Positions 1-5,440 of a DNA stretch of 34,096 nt are shown here, piece after piece (position 1 is the stretch's first letter; the number at the start of each line of letters is the position of its first letter). The DNA is from Oscillospiraceae bacterium (GTDB lineage Bacteria > Bacillota > Clostridia > Oscillospirales > Oscillospiraceae): positions 1-34,096 of the forward strand of contig JAETOQ010000021.1 of assembly GCA_021771635.1 (NCBI GenBank), read 5' to 3'. Made by a program: the position numbers and the translations under genes. Below the pieces are notes generated by a model. That model was not told the DNA's origin and searched no databases. It saw nothing but the letters and a program-made list of their open reading frames with translations.

Positions 1-19
1 CCAGATGAGCTATGCCCGC
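1..19 (-). tRNA. tRNA-Gly, 5' end only (cut by window edge)
   Basis: Read on the minus strand, these bases begin GCGGGCATAGCTCATCTGG, which is the acceptor 5' strand and D-arm start of a clostridial glycine tRNA. It lies 3 bases beyond the CCA end of tRNA-Phe and in the same direction, so it is the fourth gene of the cluster. The anticodon is outside the window, so the isotype rests on the acceptor and D-loop sequence only. Confidence 0.6.
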
Positions 20-22
20 AGG

Positions 23-98
23 TGGTGCCCAGAGCCGGAATCGAACCAGCGACACGTGGATTTTCAGTCCACTGCTCTACCAACTGAGCTATCTGGGC
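23..98 (-). tRNA. tRNA-Phe (GAA)
   Basis: The minus strand folds as a 76-nt tRNA. The acceptor GCCCAGA pairs with TCTGGGC, the D-arm contains AGCTCAGTTGGTAGAGC, the anticodon loop is CTGAAAA (anticodon GAA) and the T-arm carries GGTTCGATTCC. The discriminator is A and CCA is encoded in the DNA. It is the third gene of the cluster in transcription order. Confidence 0.95.
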
Positions 99-154
99 AA
101 ATCTTTCGACCCGCCGTTTGCGGCGCGGCCGGGGAATCGCAACCCCAAAAGGGA

Positions 155-181
155 CCCACGAGATGGAATCCATCTCGTGGG
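155..181 (-). repeat. Perfect hairpin in the tRNA-Asp/tRNA-Phe spacer
   Basis: The arms CCCACGAGATGG (155-166) and CCATCTCGTGGG (170-181) are perfectly complementary over 12 bp with a 3-base loop. They sit 4 bases past the CCA end of tRNA-Asp. On the transcribed strand the hairpin is followed by TCCCTTTTGGGG, so it could be a weak internal terminator or a processing structure. The other tRNA spacers (3 and 12 bases) have nothing like it. Confidence 0.6.
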
Positions 182-184
182 AGA

Positions 185-261
185 TGGCGACCCGGAACGG
201 GCTCGAACCGTCGACCTCTAGCGTGACAGGCTAGCGTTCTAACCAACTGAACTACCGGGCC
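185..261 (-). tRNA. tRNA-Asp (GTC)
   Basis: This 77-nt minus-strand tRNA has acceptor GGCCCGG pairing with CCGGGTC (one G-T wobble), anticodon loop CTGTCAC (anticodon GTC), T-loop GGTTCGAGCCC, discriminator G as expected for Asp, and encoded CCA. Confidence 0.95.
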
Positions 262-273
262 AAATAATAACAA

Positions 274-350
274 TGGTGGGAACAACTGGACTCGAACCAG
301 TGACCCCCTGCTTGTAAGGCAGGTGCTCTAACCAGCTGAGCTATGCTCCC
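274..350 (-). tRNA. tRNA-Val (TAC)
   Basis: This 77-nt minus-strand tRNA has acceptor GGGAGCA, anticodon loop CTTACAA (anticodon TAC), T-arm GGTTCGAGTCC and encoded CCA. It is the first gene of the Val-Asp-Phe-Gly cluster and starts about 32 bases after the -10 box of the promoter at 382-410. Confidence 0.95.
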
Positions 351-381
351 GGGTTGCCGCATTTGTCAGACGGCAAAGGTT

Positions 382-410
382 ATTATACGCAAAGAGGGCA
401 TTTTTGTCAA
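382..410 (-). promoter_or_regulatory. Sigma-A promoter of the tRNA cluster
   Basis: On the minus strand TTGACA (410-405) and TATAAT (387-382) are both perfect consensus boxes, separated by exactly 17 bp. The predicted start is near 375, about 25 bases before tRNA-Val. A perfect promoter fits the high expression expected of a tRNA operon. It begins 18 bases past the hslO stop codon. Confidence 0.9.
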
Positions 411-427
411 CCCAATTTTTTAAAAAA

Positions 428-1318
428 TCATATTTTTTTCTTCATGCCCGCCAAAAGGCCTTCCAGGTCATCTTTTGTAAAGGTCTGCACATTGTCGCAG
501 AACTGGCAGGCCAGCTCCGCGCTGCCCTGTTCGTCGATAATCCCCTTTAATTCCTCCGGTCCCAGGCTGATCAGGGCCCGTTCCATCCGGTCCCGGCTGC
601 AATAGCAGCGATATTCAATGGGACTTCTCTCCAAGATCTCCAATTCAAAATCTGAGAGGACCTTCCGCAGGACCTCCGCGGGGTCATTGTTCTCCCGCAG
701 CAGGCCGGTCACGGACCCAGCGGCCATCACGCCGCCCTCCACCTTGGAGATGACATCCTCTCCCGCGCCGGGAAGCAGCTGGATCAAATATCCGCCTGCC
801 GCCAGCACGCTCTGGTCCCGGTCCACCAGGACTCCCAGGCCGCAGGCCGTGGGGATCTGTTCAGACTCCACAAAGTAGGCCGCCAGATCCTCAGCGATCT
901 CGCCGCCCAGCAGGCCCACGCTGCCCACATAGGGCTCCTTCATATTCAGGTCCCGGATAACGGTCAGGGTGCCGTCACAGCCCACGGCGGTGCCCACATC
1001 CAGCTTGCCGTCGGGCCGCAGGGGGATGTCCACAGCCGGATCGTCCACCGTGCCGCGGACATTGCCCTCGTTATCAGACACCGCCAGAAGGGTGCCCAGG
1101 GGGCCGCCGCCCTTGATCTGCAGCGTCACGCTGGCCCCTTCTTCTTTCAGGGCGTTGCCCATCATGGAGGCCGCCGCCAGCGTCCGTCCCAGTGCCGCTG
1201 TGGCCACCGGCAGCGTTTTATGGATCTGCCGAGCCCGCTCCGTCAGGTCCCGGGTGGAGACCGCCACCGCCTTCACACAGCCGTCTTTAGAAATCGCACG
1301 CACCAATTGATCGCTCAT
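428..1318 (-). CDS. hslO: Redox-regulated chaperone Hsp33
   Basis: This cytoplasmic holdase chaperone is activated when oxidation releases its zinc and forms disulfides, and it then binds unfolding proteins. The 296-aa length is normal for the family. The N-terminal domain starts DQLVRAISKDG and the zinc-binding redox switch is C238-x-C240 with C271-x2-C274 (CYCSRDRM and CQFCD), so all four switch cysteines are present. The start ATG has GAGGAG about 9 bases upstream. It is the last gene of a minus-strand run after the methyltransferase (27-base gap) and yerC. In an oxygen-sensitive anaerobe it would be an oxidative-damage defence, which is an inference. No GC-rich terminator is visible between it and the tRNA promoter. 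Confidence 0.95.
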   Translation of the reverse strand: MSDQLVRAISKDGCVKAVAVSTRDLTERARQIHKTLPVATAALGRTLAAASMMGNALKEEGASVTLQIKGGGPLGTLLAVSDNEGNVRGTVDDPAVDIPLRPDGKLDVGTAVGCDGTLTVIRDLNMKEPYVGSVGLLGGEIAEDLAAYFVESEQIPTACGLGVLVDRDQSVLAAGGYLIQLLPGAGEDVISKVEGGVMAAGSVTGLLRENNDPAEVLRKVLSDFELEILERSPIEYRCYCSRDRMERALISLGPEELKGIIDEQGSAELACQFCDNVQTFTKDDLEGLLAGMKKKI

Positions 1319-1345
1319 GCAAGATAACTCCTCATAACCAGAATA

Positions 1346-2092
1346 TCACGTTTTTTCACACCGGACGATCCACCGGTCCTCGTCCTCCGCCGGAGGCTTC
1401 ATGGTCAGGTCCCCTGTGACGGTGATCCTGGCAAAGCCCGCCTCCGTCAGATACTGCCGCAGCTGCTCCCCGGACCAGGCCCGCTCCCGGTGCTCCTCAA
1501 AGTCCCGCTCCCAGGCGCCGTCGGCCCGCAGGCGGAACAGGTCCACCTGATAGGTACACACCTGTGTCCGCTCCGAAAAAAAGGTCCGCCAGACGCAGAA
1601 GCTGTCCTCCGTTTCGTCCATATACATCTGCCGGTTCATCCGCCGGAGTTTATAGGGGGAATTCACGTCAAAAATAAACTGTCCGCCGGGCTTCAGCCAG
1701 CGGTACACCCTGCGGAAGGTCTCCCGGATATCGGCTTCCCTTGTCAGATAATTCAGGGAGTCCAGCGTGGACACCGCGGCGTCCACCGGCTCGATGAGCC
1801 GCAGGCGGGGCATGGACTGGTGCAGAAACAGGGGCGGCTGTCCGTCAAGGGCTGCCGCTTTTCCAACGGCCTGTGTCAGCATCTCCTCGGAGCCGTCCGT
1901 GGCCGTCACCCGGTAACCCCGCTCCGCCAGCAGGCAGGAGATGGTGCCCGTCCCGCAGGCTAAGTCCAAAACGGTATGGACGGGGATCCGGCTCTTTCGA
2001 AACAGCCGCTCCAGCCAGTCCGCCCGCTTCCGATAGCTGCCGTCCGCCATCAGGCCGTCATAGCTGGAGGCCAGCGCGTCATAGCTGCTCAT
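1346..2092 (-). CDS. Class I SAM-dependent methyltransferase
   Basis: A 248-aa protein with a Rossmann-type methyltransferase fold. Motif I is VLDLACGTGT (about residues 41-50), which binds S-adenosylmethionine. An acidic residue after strand 2 (TATDGSEEM) and a strand-4 region (DAAVSTLDSLNYL) follow, typical of the small-molecule group related to UbiE and BioC. A later FIFDVNSPYKL segment is usual in the Firmicutes YqeM-like subgroup. The substrate cannot be read from the sequence. Its ATG overlaps the stop of the yerC-like gene by 4 bases (ATGA), so the two are probably translationally coupled. Confidence 0.85.
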   Translation of the reverse strand: MSSYDALASSYDGLMADGSYRKRADWLERLFRKSRIPVHTVLDLACGTGTISCLLAERGYRVTATDGSEEMLTQAVGKAAALDGQPPLFLHQSMPRLRLIEPVDAAVSTLDSLNYLTREADIRETFRRVYRWLKPGGQFIFDVNSPYKLRRMNRQMYMDETEDSFCVWRTFFSERTQVCTYQVDLFRLRADGAWERDFEEHRERAWSGEQLRQYLTEAGFARITVTGDLTMKPPAEDEDRWIVRCEKT

Positions 2093-2382
2093 TTCCGCTT
2101 TTTCATGCGCTCAAAGATCTTGGCGTAGGCGCCCGTGCCGTAGCTCAGGGAACGGTTCACCCGGCTGATGGTGGCGCTGGACGCGCCGGTGCGCTCCAGG
2201 ATCTCGTTGTAGATCATACCGTCGTCCAGCAGGGACGCCACCTCAAACCGCTGCTCCATGGAGCGCAGCTCGGATACGGTGCAGAGGTCCTGGAAAAAGT
2301 CATAGCACTCCTGCTCGTCCTTCAGCTGCAGGATGGCCTTATAGAGCTGGTCATTTTTCTCTTTCTTACCGATCTTGACCAT
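2089..2382 (-). CDS. YerC/YecD family TrpR-like transcriptional regulator
   Basis: A 97-aa cytoplasmic DNA-binding protein of the TrpR superfamily. The sequence runs DLCTVSELRSMEQRFEVA and then a helix-turn-helix, GMIYNEILERTGASSATISR, which matches the YerC/YecD family in arrangement and length. Its ligand and targets are unknown. I chose the ATG at 2382 because AAAGGG lies 8 bases upstream; an in-frame ATG at 2451 would add 23 residues with no ribosome binding site and no family similarity. It heads the run with the methyltransferase and hslO and has its own promoter candidate at 2442-2470. Confidence 0.88.
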   Translation of the reverse strand: MVKIGKKEKNDQLYKAILQLKDEQECYDFFQDLCTVSELRSMEQRFEVASLLDDGMIYNEILERTGASSATISRVNRSLSYGTGAYAKIFERMKKRK

Positions 2383-2441
2383 ATCAAACACCCTTTCTGG
2401 GATCATTCCAGCAAATTGGCGGCTGAATGCCGTTATTTTGT

Positions 2442-2470
2442 ATTTTAGCATTGTACTGCGCGAAAGTAAA
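2442..2470 (-). promoter_or_regulatory. Promoter candidate for yerC-methyltransferase-hslO
   Basis: On the minus strand TTTACT (2470-2465) and TAAAAT (2447-2442) are 17 bp apart. The -10 box matches consensus at 5 of 6 positions and the -35 box at 4 of 6. The predicted start is near 2435, leaving a leader of about 50 bases before the chosen start codon. Confidence 0.55.
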
Positions 2471-2580
2471 GGGATTTCCCATGAAATTTTTTCCCGCTTT
2501 CAAGCAGAGGCATTCACCCCACCCCGTCCCGCTTCATAGTCTGAAATAAACCGAATTCCAGGGAGAGGAGCGGCAGCCTC

Positions 2581-3363
2581 ATGAGAGAGAGCCTGACAGA
2601 ACTGCACACAGAGTCTTTCACGGCGGAGCGGGAATGGACGGTGGACGGCATCCCCGTGCTCACCGCCGCGGTATCCGTACCCCAGCCGGTGCCGGCGGCG
2701 GGGCCGGTGTCCCGCCGCATCCGGCGGTATTACCAGCTGCAATGCCGCGCCTTTCTGCGCTACTGTGAAAATTGGCTCCTCCCACAGGCAAAGTCGGAGT
2801 ATCAGATCGCCCTGTCCGCCAGCGCGCCGCTGCCCTGTTTCCGGGCGGAGCTGACCTATCATGTTACATACAACGAGGGCGGCCTCTGGAGCCTGTACAC
2901 CCAGTCCCGCGAGGTCACGCTCCCAGGACAGACACTGGTCACCCGCCGGGGGGACACCTGGGACCTGGCGGAGGGATACCCCGCGGCGCTGTCCGCTTTT
3001 TTTCCCTCCCGCGGCTCCTGGAAGCGGCAGCTGCTGTCTCGGGCGGCCGAGGAGATCGAAAAGCAGGAAAAGGCGGGCATCGCCCGATACCATGAGGGGT
3101 GGCGGAAAAGTCTGCGCCGCCGCTTCAATGCCCAGAACTTCTATCTGACAGCGGAGGGCCTCTCCTTTTTCTACCCCATGTACGCCATCGCCCCGGCGGC
3201 AGAGGGCATTCCCACCTTTACGGTCCCCTTTGGAAAGGCAGGCCTTCAGCTGCCGCGTCAGAGGGAAAAGGGCAGCTGTGAGGGATCGGCTCAGAGATCG
3301 CCCTCCGGCCCTGCGGTCCCATCCGCTCATTCTTGCGCCGATCAGCGCGATGTGATAAGATAG
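2581..3363 (+). CDS. DUF3298 (RsiV/PdaC C-terminal-like) domain protein
   Basis: A 260-aa protein whose C-terminal part carries DUF3298 hallmarks: NFYLTAEGLSFFYPMYAIAP followed by a glycine and IPTFTVPF (about residues 180-220). The fold occurs in the extracellular sensor part of anti-sigma factors (RsiV) and in PdaC-type proteins. An N-terminal DUF4163-like half is plausible. Unlike those relatives it shows no signal peptide or membrane segment, so as written it would be cytoplasmic. The ATG follows GGAGAGGAG at about 10 bases. The last 35 residues after KAGLQLP are low in family character and might reflect a frameshift or an unconstrained tail. The gene stands alone; its role is unknown. 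Confidence 0.65.
   Translation: MRESLTELHTESFTAEREWTVDGIPVLTAAVSVPQPVPAAGPVSRRIRRYYQLQCRAFLRYCENWLLPQAKSEYQIALSASAPLPCFRAELTYHVTYNEGGLWSLYTQSREVTLPGQTLVTRRGDTWDLAEGYPAALSAFFPSRGSWKRQLLSRAAEEIEKQEKAGIARYHEGWRKSLRRRFNAQNFYLTAEGLSFFYPMYAIAPAAEGIPTFTVPFGKAGLQLPRQREKGSCEGSAQRSPSGPAVPSAHSCADQRDVIR
3333..3361 (+). promoter_or_regulatory. Weak promoter candidate upstream of the vat leader
   Basis: TTGCGC (3333-3338) and TAAGAT (3356-3361) are 17 bp apart, each 4 of 6 to consensus. It lies at the end of the DUF3298 gene and about 190 bases before the leader ORF. It is the best pair I can see in this gap but it is not strong. Confidence 0.3.
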
Positions 3364-3554
3364 GGCCGCGTATAAAACCACCAGAGCAATTCCCAGAAAT
3401 AATGAGAAAAAAGGAAGCGAGGACAGGGATTGCAGGGCAAGGCGGAGGACGCAGGCGGGCTGGCGCCCGTCAAGGACGACAACGCGGCCATGCAATTCCT
3501 GGGCCGCTGGACTTTTCTCAGTATTTTGGGGTATTGCTCTAAGGAGGCCGTTGC

Positions 3555-3632
3555 ATGAAAGAGCTGCGGAAAAGAAGGGCGATCGCCACGGCATGGCGAA
3601 ATTCATTTGGAGGTGATGACAGCAGCATATAG
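3555..3632 (+). CDS. Putative 25-aa leader peptide ahead of the acetyltransferase
   Basis: A short ORF begins at ATG 3555 with a perfect AAGGAGG at 3541-3547 (7-base spacing). It encodes 25 residues beginning MKELRKRRAIATAWR. Its stop codon TAG (3630-3632) overlaps the GGAGG of the downstream gene, whose ATG is 9 bases further on, so ribosomes on this ORF would directly affect vat translation. Known inducible resistance genes (erm, cat, some vga) use leader peptides in this position. The RKRR run contains the Arg/Lys-x-Arg/Lys pattern reported to promote macrolide-dependent stalling. A regulatory role here is an inference. No segment complementary to the vat ribosome binding site is visible in the leader. 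Confidence 0.5.
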   Translation: MKELRKRRAIATAWRNSFGGDDSSI

Positions 3633-3641
3633 GAGGTACTT

Positions 3642-4301
3642 ATGAACAACATTCCAGATCCCGGCACAGTCTTTCCCAACGTGTACAAAACATCGTGCTT
3701 TTTAAAAAACGTGATCACCGCGCCCAACATTTTTGTGGGGGATTATACCTATTATGACGATCCCACCGACCCCACCGGATTTGAACGCAACAACGTGCTG
3801 TTCAACTGGCCGGAATTCGGAGACAGGCTGATCATCGGAAAATTCTGCTCCCTTGCCAGCGGTGTACAGTTCATCATGGGCAGCGCGAACCACCGGATCA
3901 GCAGCATCAGCACCTATCCCTTCCACGTCTTTGGCGGCGCATGGGAGGAGAATACACCGCCCCACCTGTCCCAGCTTCCTTTCAAGGGGGACACCGTGGT
4001 GGGCAATGACGTGTGGATCGGACGGGAGAGCGTGATCATGCCCGGCGTCCACATCGGCGACGGGGCTATCATCGCCGCCCGTTCCGTGGTGGCAAGGGAC
4101 GTGGAGCCCTATACCCTGGTGGGAGGCAACCCGGCCAGGCCCATCAGGAGGCGCTTTGACGAGGAGCTGATCTCCCTGCTTCTGGCCCTCCGGTGGTGGG
4201 ACTTTGCGCCGGAAAAGCTGGTATCCTTCCTGCCCATTCTCTGCAGTGATGATCTGGAGACCGTACGCAAAACCGTGAAAGACATGCTGGCCTCTGTATA
4301 A
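3642..4301 (+). CDS. Vat/CatB-type xenobiotic O-acetyltransferase
   Basis: A 219-aa left-handed beta-helix acetyltransferase that would move acetyl from acetyl-CoA to a hydroxyl on a small antibiotic-like molecule in the cytoplasm. Hexapeptide repeats run from about residue 62 to 175 (LIIGKFCSLASGVQF, TVVGNDVWIGRESVIMPGV). GSANHRISS carries the family catalytic histidine, H84, and STYPF plus GGNPARPIRRRFD match the arrangement in streptogramin A acetyltransferases (Vat) and CatB chloramphenicol acetyltransferases. Length fits Vat (about 210 aa). Sequence alone cannot tell Vat from a chromosomal housekeeping relative, so drug specificity is unproven. GGAGG lies 7 bases before the ATG. A structured repeat ending in a terminator follows. 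Confidence 0.85.
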   Translation: MNNIPDPGTVFPNVYKTSCFLKNVITAPNIFVGDYTYYDDPTDPTGFERNNVLFNWPEFGDRLIIGKFCSLASGVQFIMGSANHRISSISTYPFHVFGGAWEENTPPHLSQLPFKGDTVVGNDVWIGRESVIMPGVHIGDGAIIAARSVVARDVEPYTLVGGNPARPIRRRFDEELISLLLALRWWDFAPEKLVSFLPILCSDDLETVRKTVKDMLASV

Positions 4302-4318
4302 ATCTACATCGCCGGATA

Positions 4319-4595
4319 CGGCCGCCCCGGGAAGGGGCGGCCGTCAGCTTGTCGAAAAACCATCGTTTAGGAAAAAGAGACTCACCGCGATGCAGGGGAG
4401 CACGAGGGGGCAGCGCCCGCCTCGTGTTGGATCGAATGTCCGCAGCGGACTGCGGCGCAGTCCGTTGCCCGCAAAGCGGGAGATTTTCAAAATGTTGCAC
4501 ATTTTGAAAATCGGGACATTAGCAGGCTGTCGAAAAAGGCCGGGAGGCCTTTTTCGACAGCCTGATGGCCGCCCCTTCCCGGGGCGGCCGTTTTT
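4319..4595 (+). repeat. Terminator-nested intergenic repeat, copy A
   Basis: The element begins with hairpin GGCCGCCCC-loop-GGGGCGGCC (4320-4342, loop GGGAA) and ends with its inverted copy (4567-4589, loop TTCCC) followed by T5. Between them are a core of about 175 bases and an 18-bp perfect hairpin (4524-4541 with 4546-4563) containing AAAAAGG/CCTTTTT. The core includes a 13-bp hairpin ATTTTCAAAATGT/ACATTTTGAAAAT and a GC-rich block, GAGCACGAGGGGGCAGCGCC. A related core lies in reverse at 33897-34075. No ORF is supported. Because the two outer hairpins are inverted copies, the whole unit could also close into one long stem. Confidence 0.75.
4567..4595 (+). terminator. Rho-independent terminator after vat
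   Basis: GGCCGCCCC and GGGGCGGCC form a 9-bp GC stem around TTCCC and are followed directly by TTTTT. The same hairpin at 4320-4342 lacks a T-run, so this distal copy is the functional-looking one. Confidence 0.8.
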
Positions 4596-4643
4596 CAGAT
4601 CCAAACTTTTACCGGCAGGCTTTTAAAAATGTGGAATTTTGTC

Positions 4644-4671
4644 TTGTCATTTCCGGAAAAAGGCATATAAT
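4644..4671 (+). promoter_or_regulatory. Sigma-A promoter of folT-folC
   Basis: TTGTCA (4644-4649) and a perfect TATAAT (4666-4671) are 16 bp apart. The predicted start near 4678 is a few bases ahead of the riboswitch P1 helix at 4685. Confidence 0.85.
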
Positions 4672-4684
4672 AGTTTACTATCTA

Positions 4685-4788
4685 GGCAGAGTAGGGACAC
4701 ACGTGTGAAATAGTGCCGGAAAAACGGGGAGTTGTTTTCCGGACGAAAGGGCGGAGGCCTTGCAGTGTGTGTCCCGCATCCCGCTGCC
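4685..4788 (+). promoter_or_regulatory. Tetrahydrofolate (THF) riboswitch aptamer
   Basis: P1 is GGCAG (4685-4689) with CTGCC (4784-4788). Inside are the conserved AGAGTAG, the GTGAAATAGTGCCGG block, GGGGAGTTG, CCGGACGAAA and the 3' CCGCATCC-CGCTGCC strand, in the order seen in the THF riboswitch class. Long complementary arms GGGACACAC and GTGTGTGTCCC make a helix closing the junction. The location directly ahead of a folate transporter and folC is the usual setting. Binding of reduced folate would be expected to lower expression. Confidence 0.9.
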
Positions 4789-4809
4789 GCATGAGAGAAA
4801 CGCGGCGAG

Positions 4810-4862
4810 CCTTCCTCTGTGCGGCGCTCCGGTACCGGACTGCCGAATCAACAGAAGGAAGG
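4810..4862 (+). promoter_or_regulatory. folT: Expression platform: anti-SD/SD pair of folT
   Basis: CCTTCCTCTG (4810-4819) is complementary, with one bulged base, to CAGAAGGAAGG (4852-4862), which contains the ribosome binding site of folT. Pairing would hide the site, which suggests translational rather than terminator control. There is no T-run after a hairpin between aptamer and start codon. A palindrome TCCGGTACCGGA sits between the two strands as the likely loop-closing helix. Confidence 0.6.
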
Positions 4863-4869
4863 TATTTTT

Positions 4870-5421
4870 ATGCCCAAATTCAACACCCGCAGCATCTGCA
4901 CCATCGCGGTCCTGGCGGCCATGTATGTGCCGCTGTCCCTGTTTCTGTCCATCCAGGGGCCCAACAATCTGAAATTCTCCTTCGGCTCCCTGCCGGTGGT
5001 GGTGGCCGCGCTGCTGCTGGGGCCGGCGGAGGCCGCGCTGACCGCCTTCATCGGGGAATTTTTAAAGCAGCTGCTGAGCTACGGCTTCACCGCCACCACG
5101 CTGGTGTGGACCATTCCGCCCATACTGCGGGGCCTGGTCATCGGCGCCGCGGCTGTCCGCCTCCGGCATACCGGAAAGCCGCTGACCACCCGCCCGGTGC
5201 TCTGCAACATTGTCTGCATTGCCGCCGCCGTGGTCACCACCGCCGCCAACACCTTTGTCATCTGGCTGGACAGCGTGATCTACGGCTATTATTCCTTCAC
5301 CTACGTATTCGGCGCCACGGCGGTGCGCTTCGTCACCGGCATGATCACCGCCGTGCTGGTGGCCCTGGTGGCCGTGCCGCTGGTGTATCTGCTGGAGCGG
5401 CGGAGGCTGTTCCGCGCTTGA
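4870..5421 (+). CDS. folT: ECF transporter S component, folate-specific
   Basis: A 183-aa integral membrane protein with about six hydrophobic segments, the substrate-binding S subunit of an energy-coupling-factor importer. It would share the EcfA/A'/T module encoded elsewhere. The opening TRSICTIAVLAAMYVPLSLF and the glycine- and leucine-rich LPVVVAALLLGPAEAALTAF segments are typical of the family. Folate as substrate rests on the THF riboswitch upstream and folC directly downstream (19-base gap), as well as on family resemblance. I chose ATG 4870, which has AAGGAAGG 7 bases upstream; the longer in-frame ATG at 4819 lies in the riboswitch platform. Confidence 0.88.
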   Translation: MPKFNTRSICTIAVLAAMYVPLSLFLSIQGPNNLKFSFGSLPVVVAALLLGPAEAALTAFIGEFLKQLLSYGFTATTLVWTIPPILRGLVIGAAAVRLRHTGKPLTTRPVLCNIVCIAAAVVTTAANTFVIWLDSVIYGYYSFTYVFGATAVRFVTGMITAVLVALVAVPLVYLLERRRLFRA

Positions 5422-5440
5422 GAGAGGGGATGACGCATCC

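Noticed and set aside
2500..3606. Long minus-strand ORF opposite the DUF3298 gene
   Set aside because: It is antisense to a protein with clear family motifs, lacks a convincing ribosome binding site and is rich in Arg/Gly/Ala as expected of a shadow frame. Its hydrophobic stretch near 3400 is the only protein-like part and is not enough.
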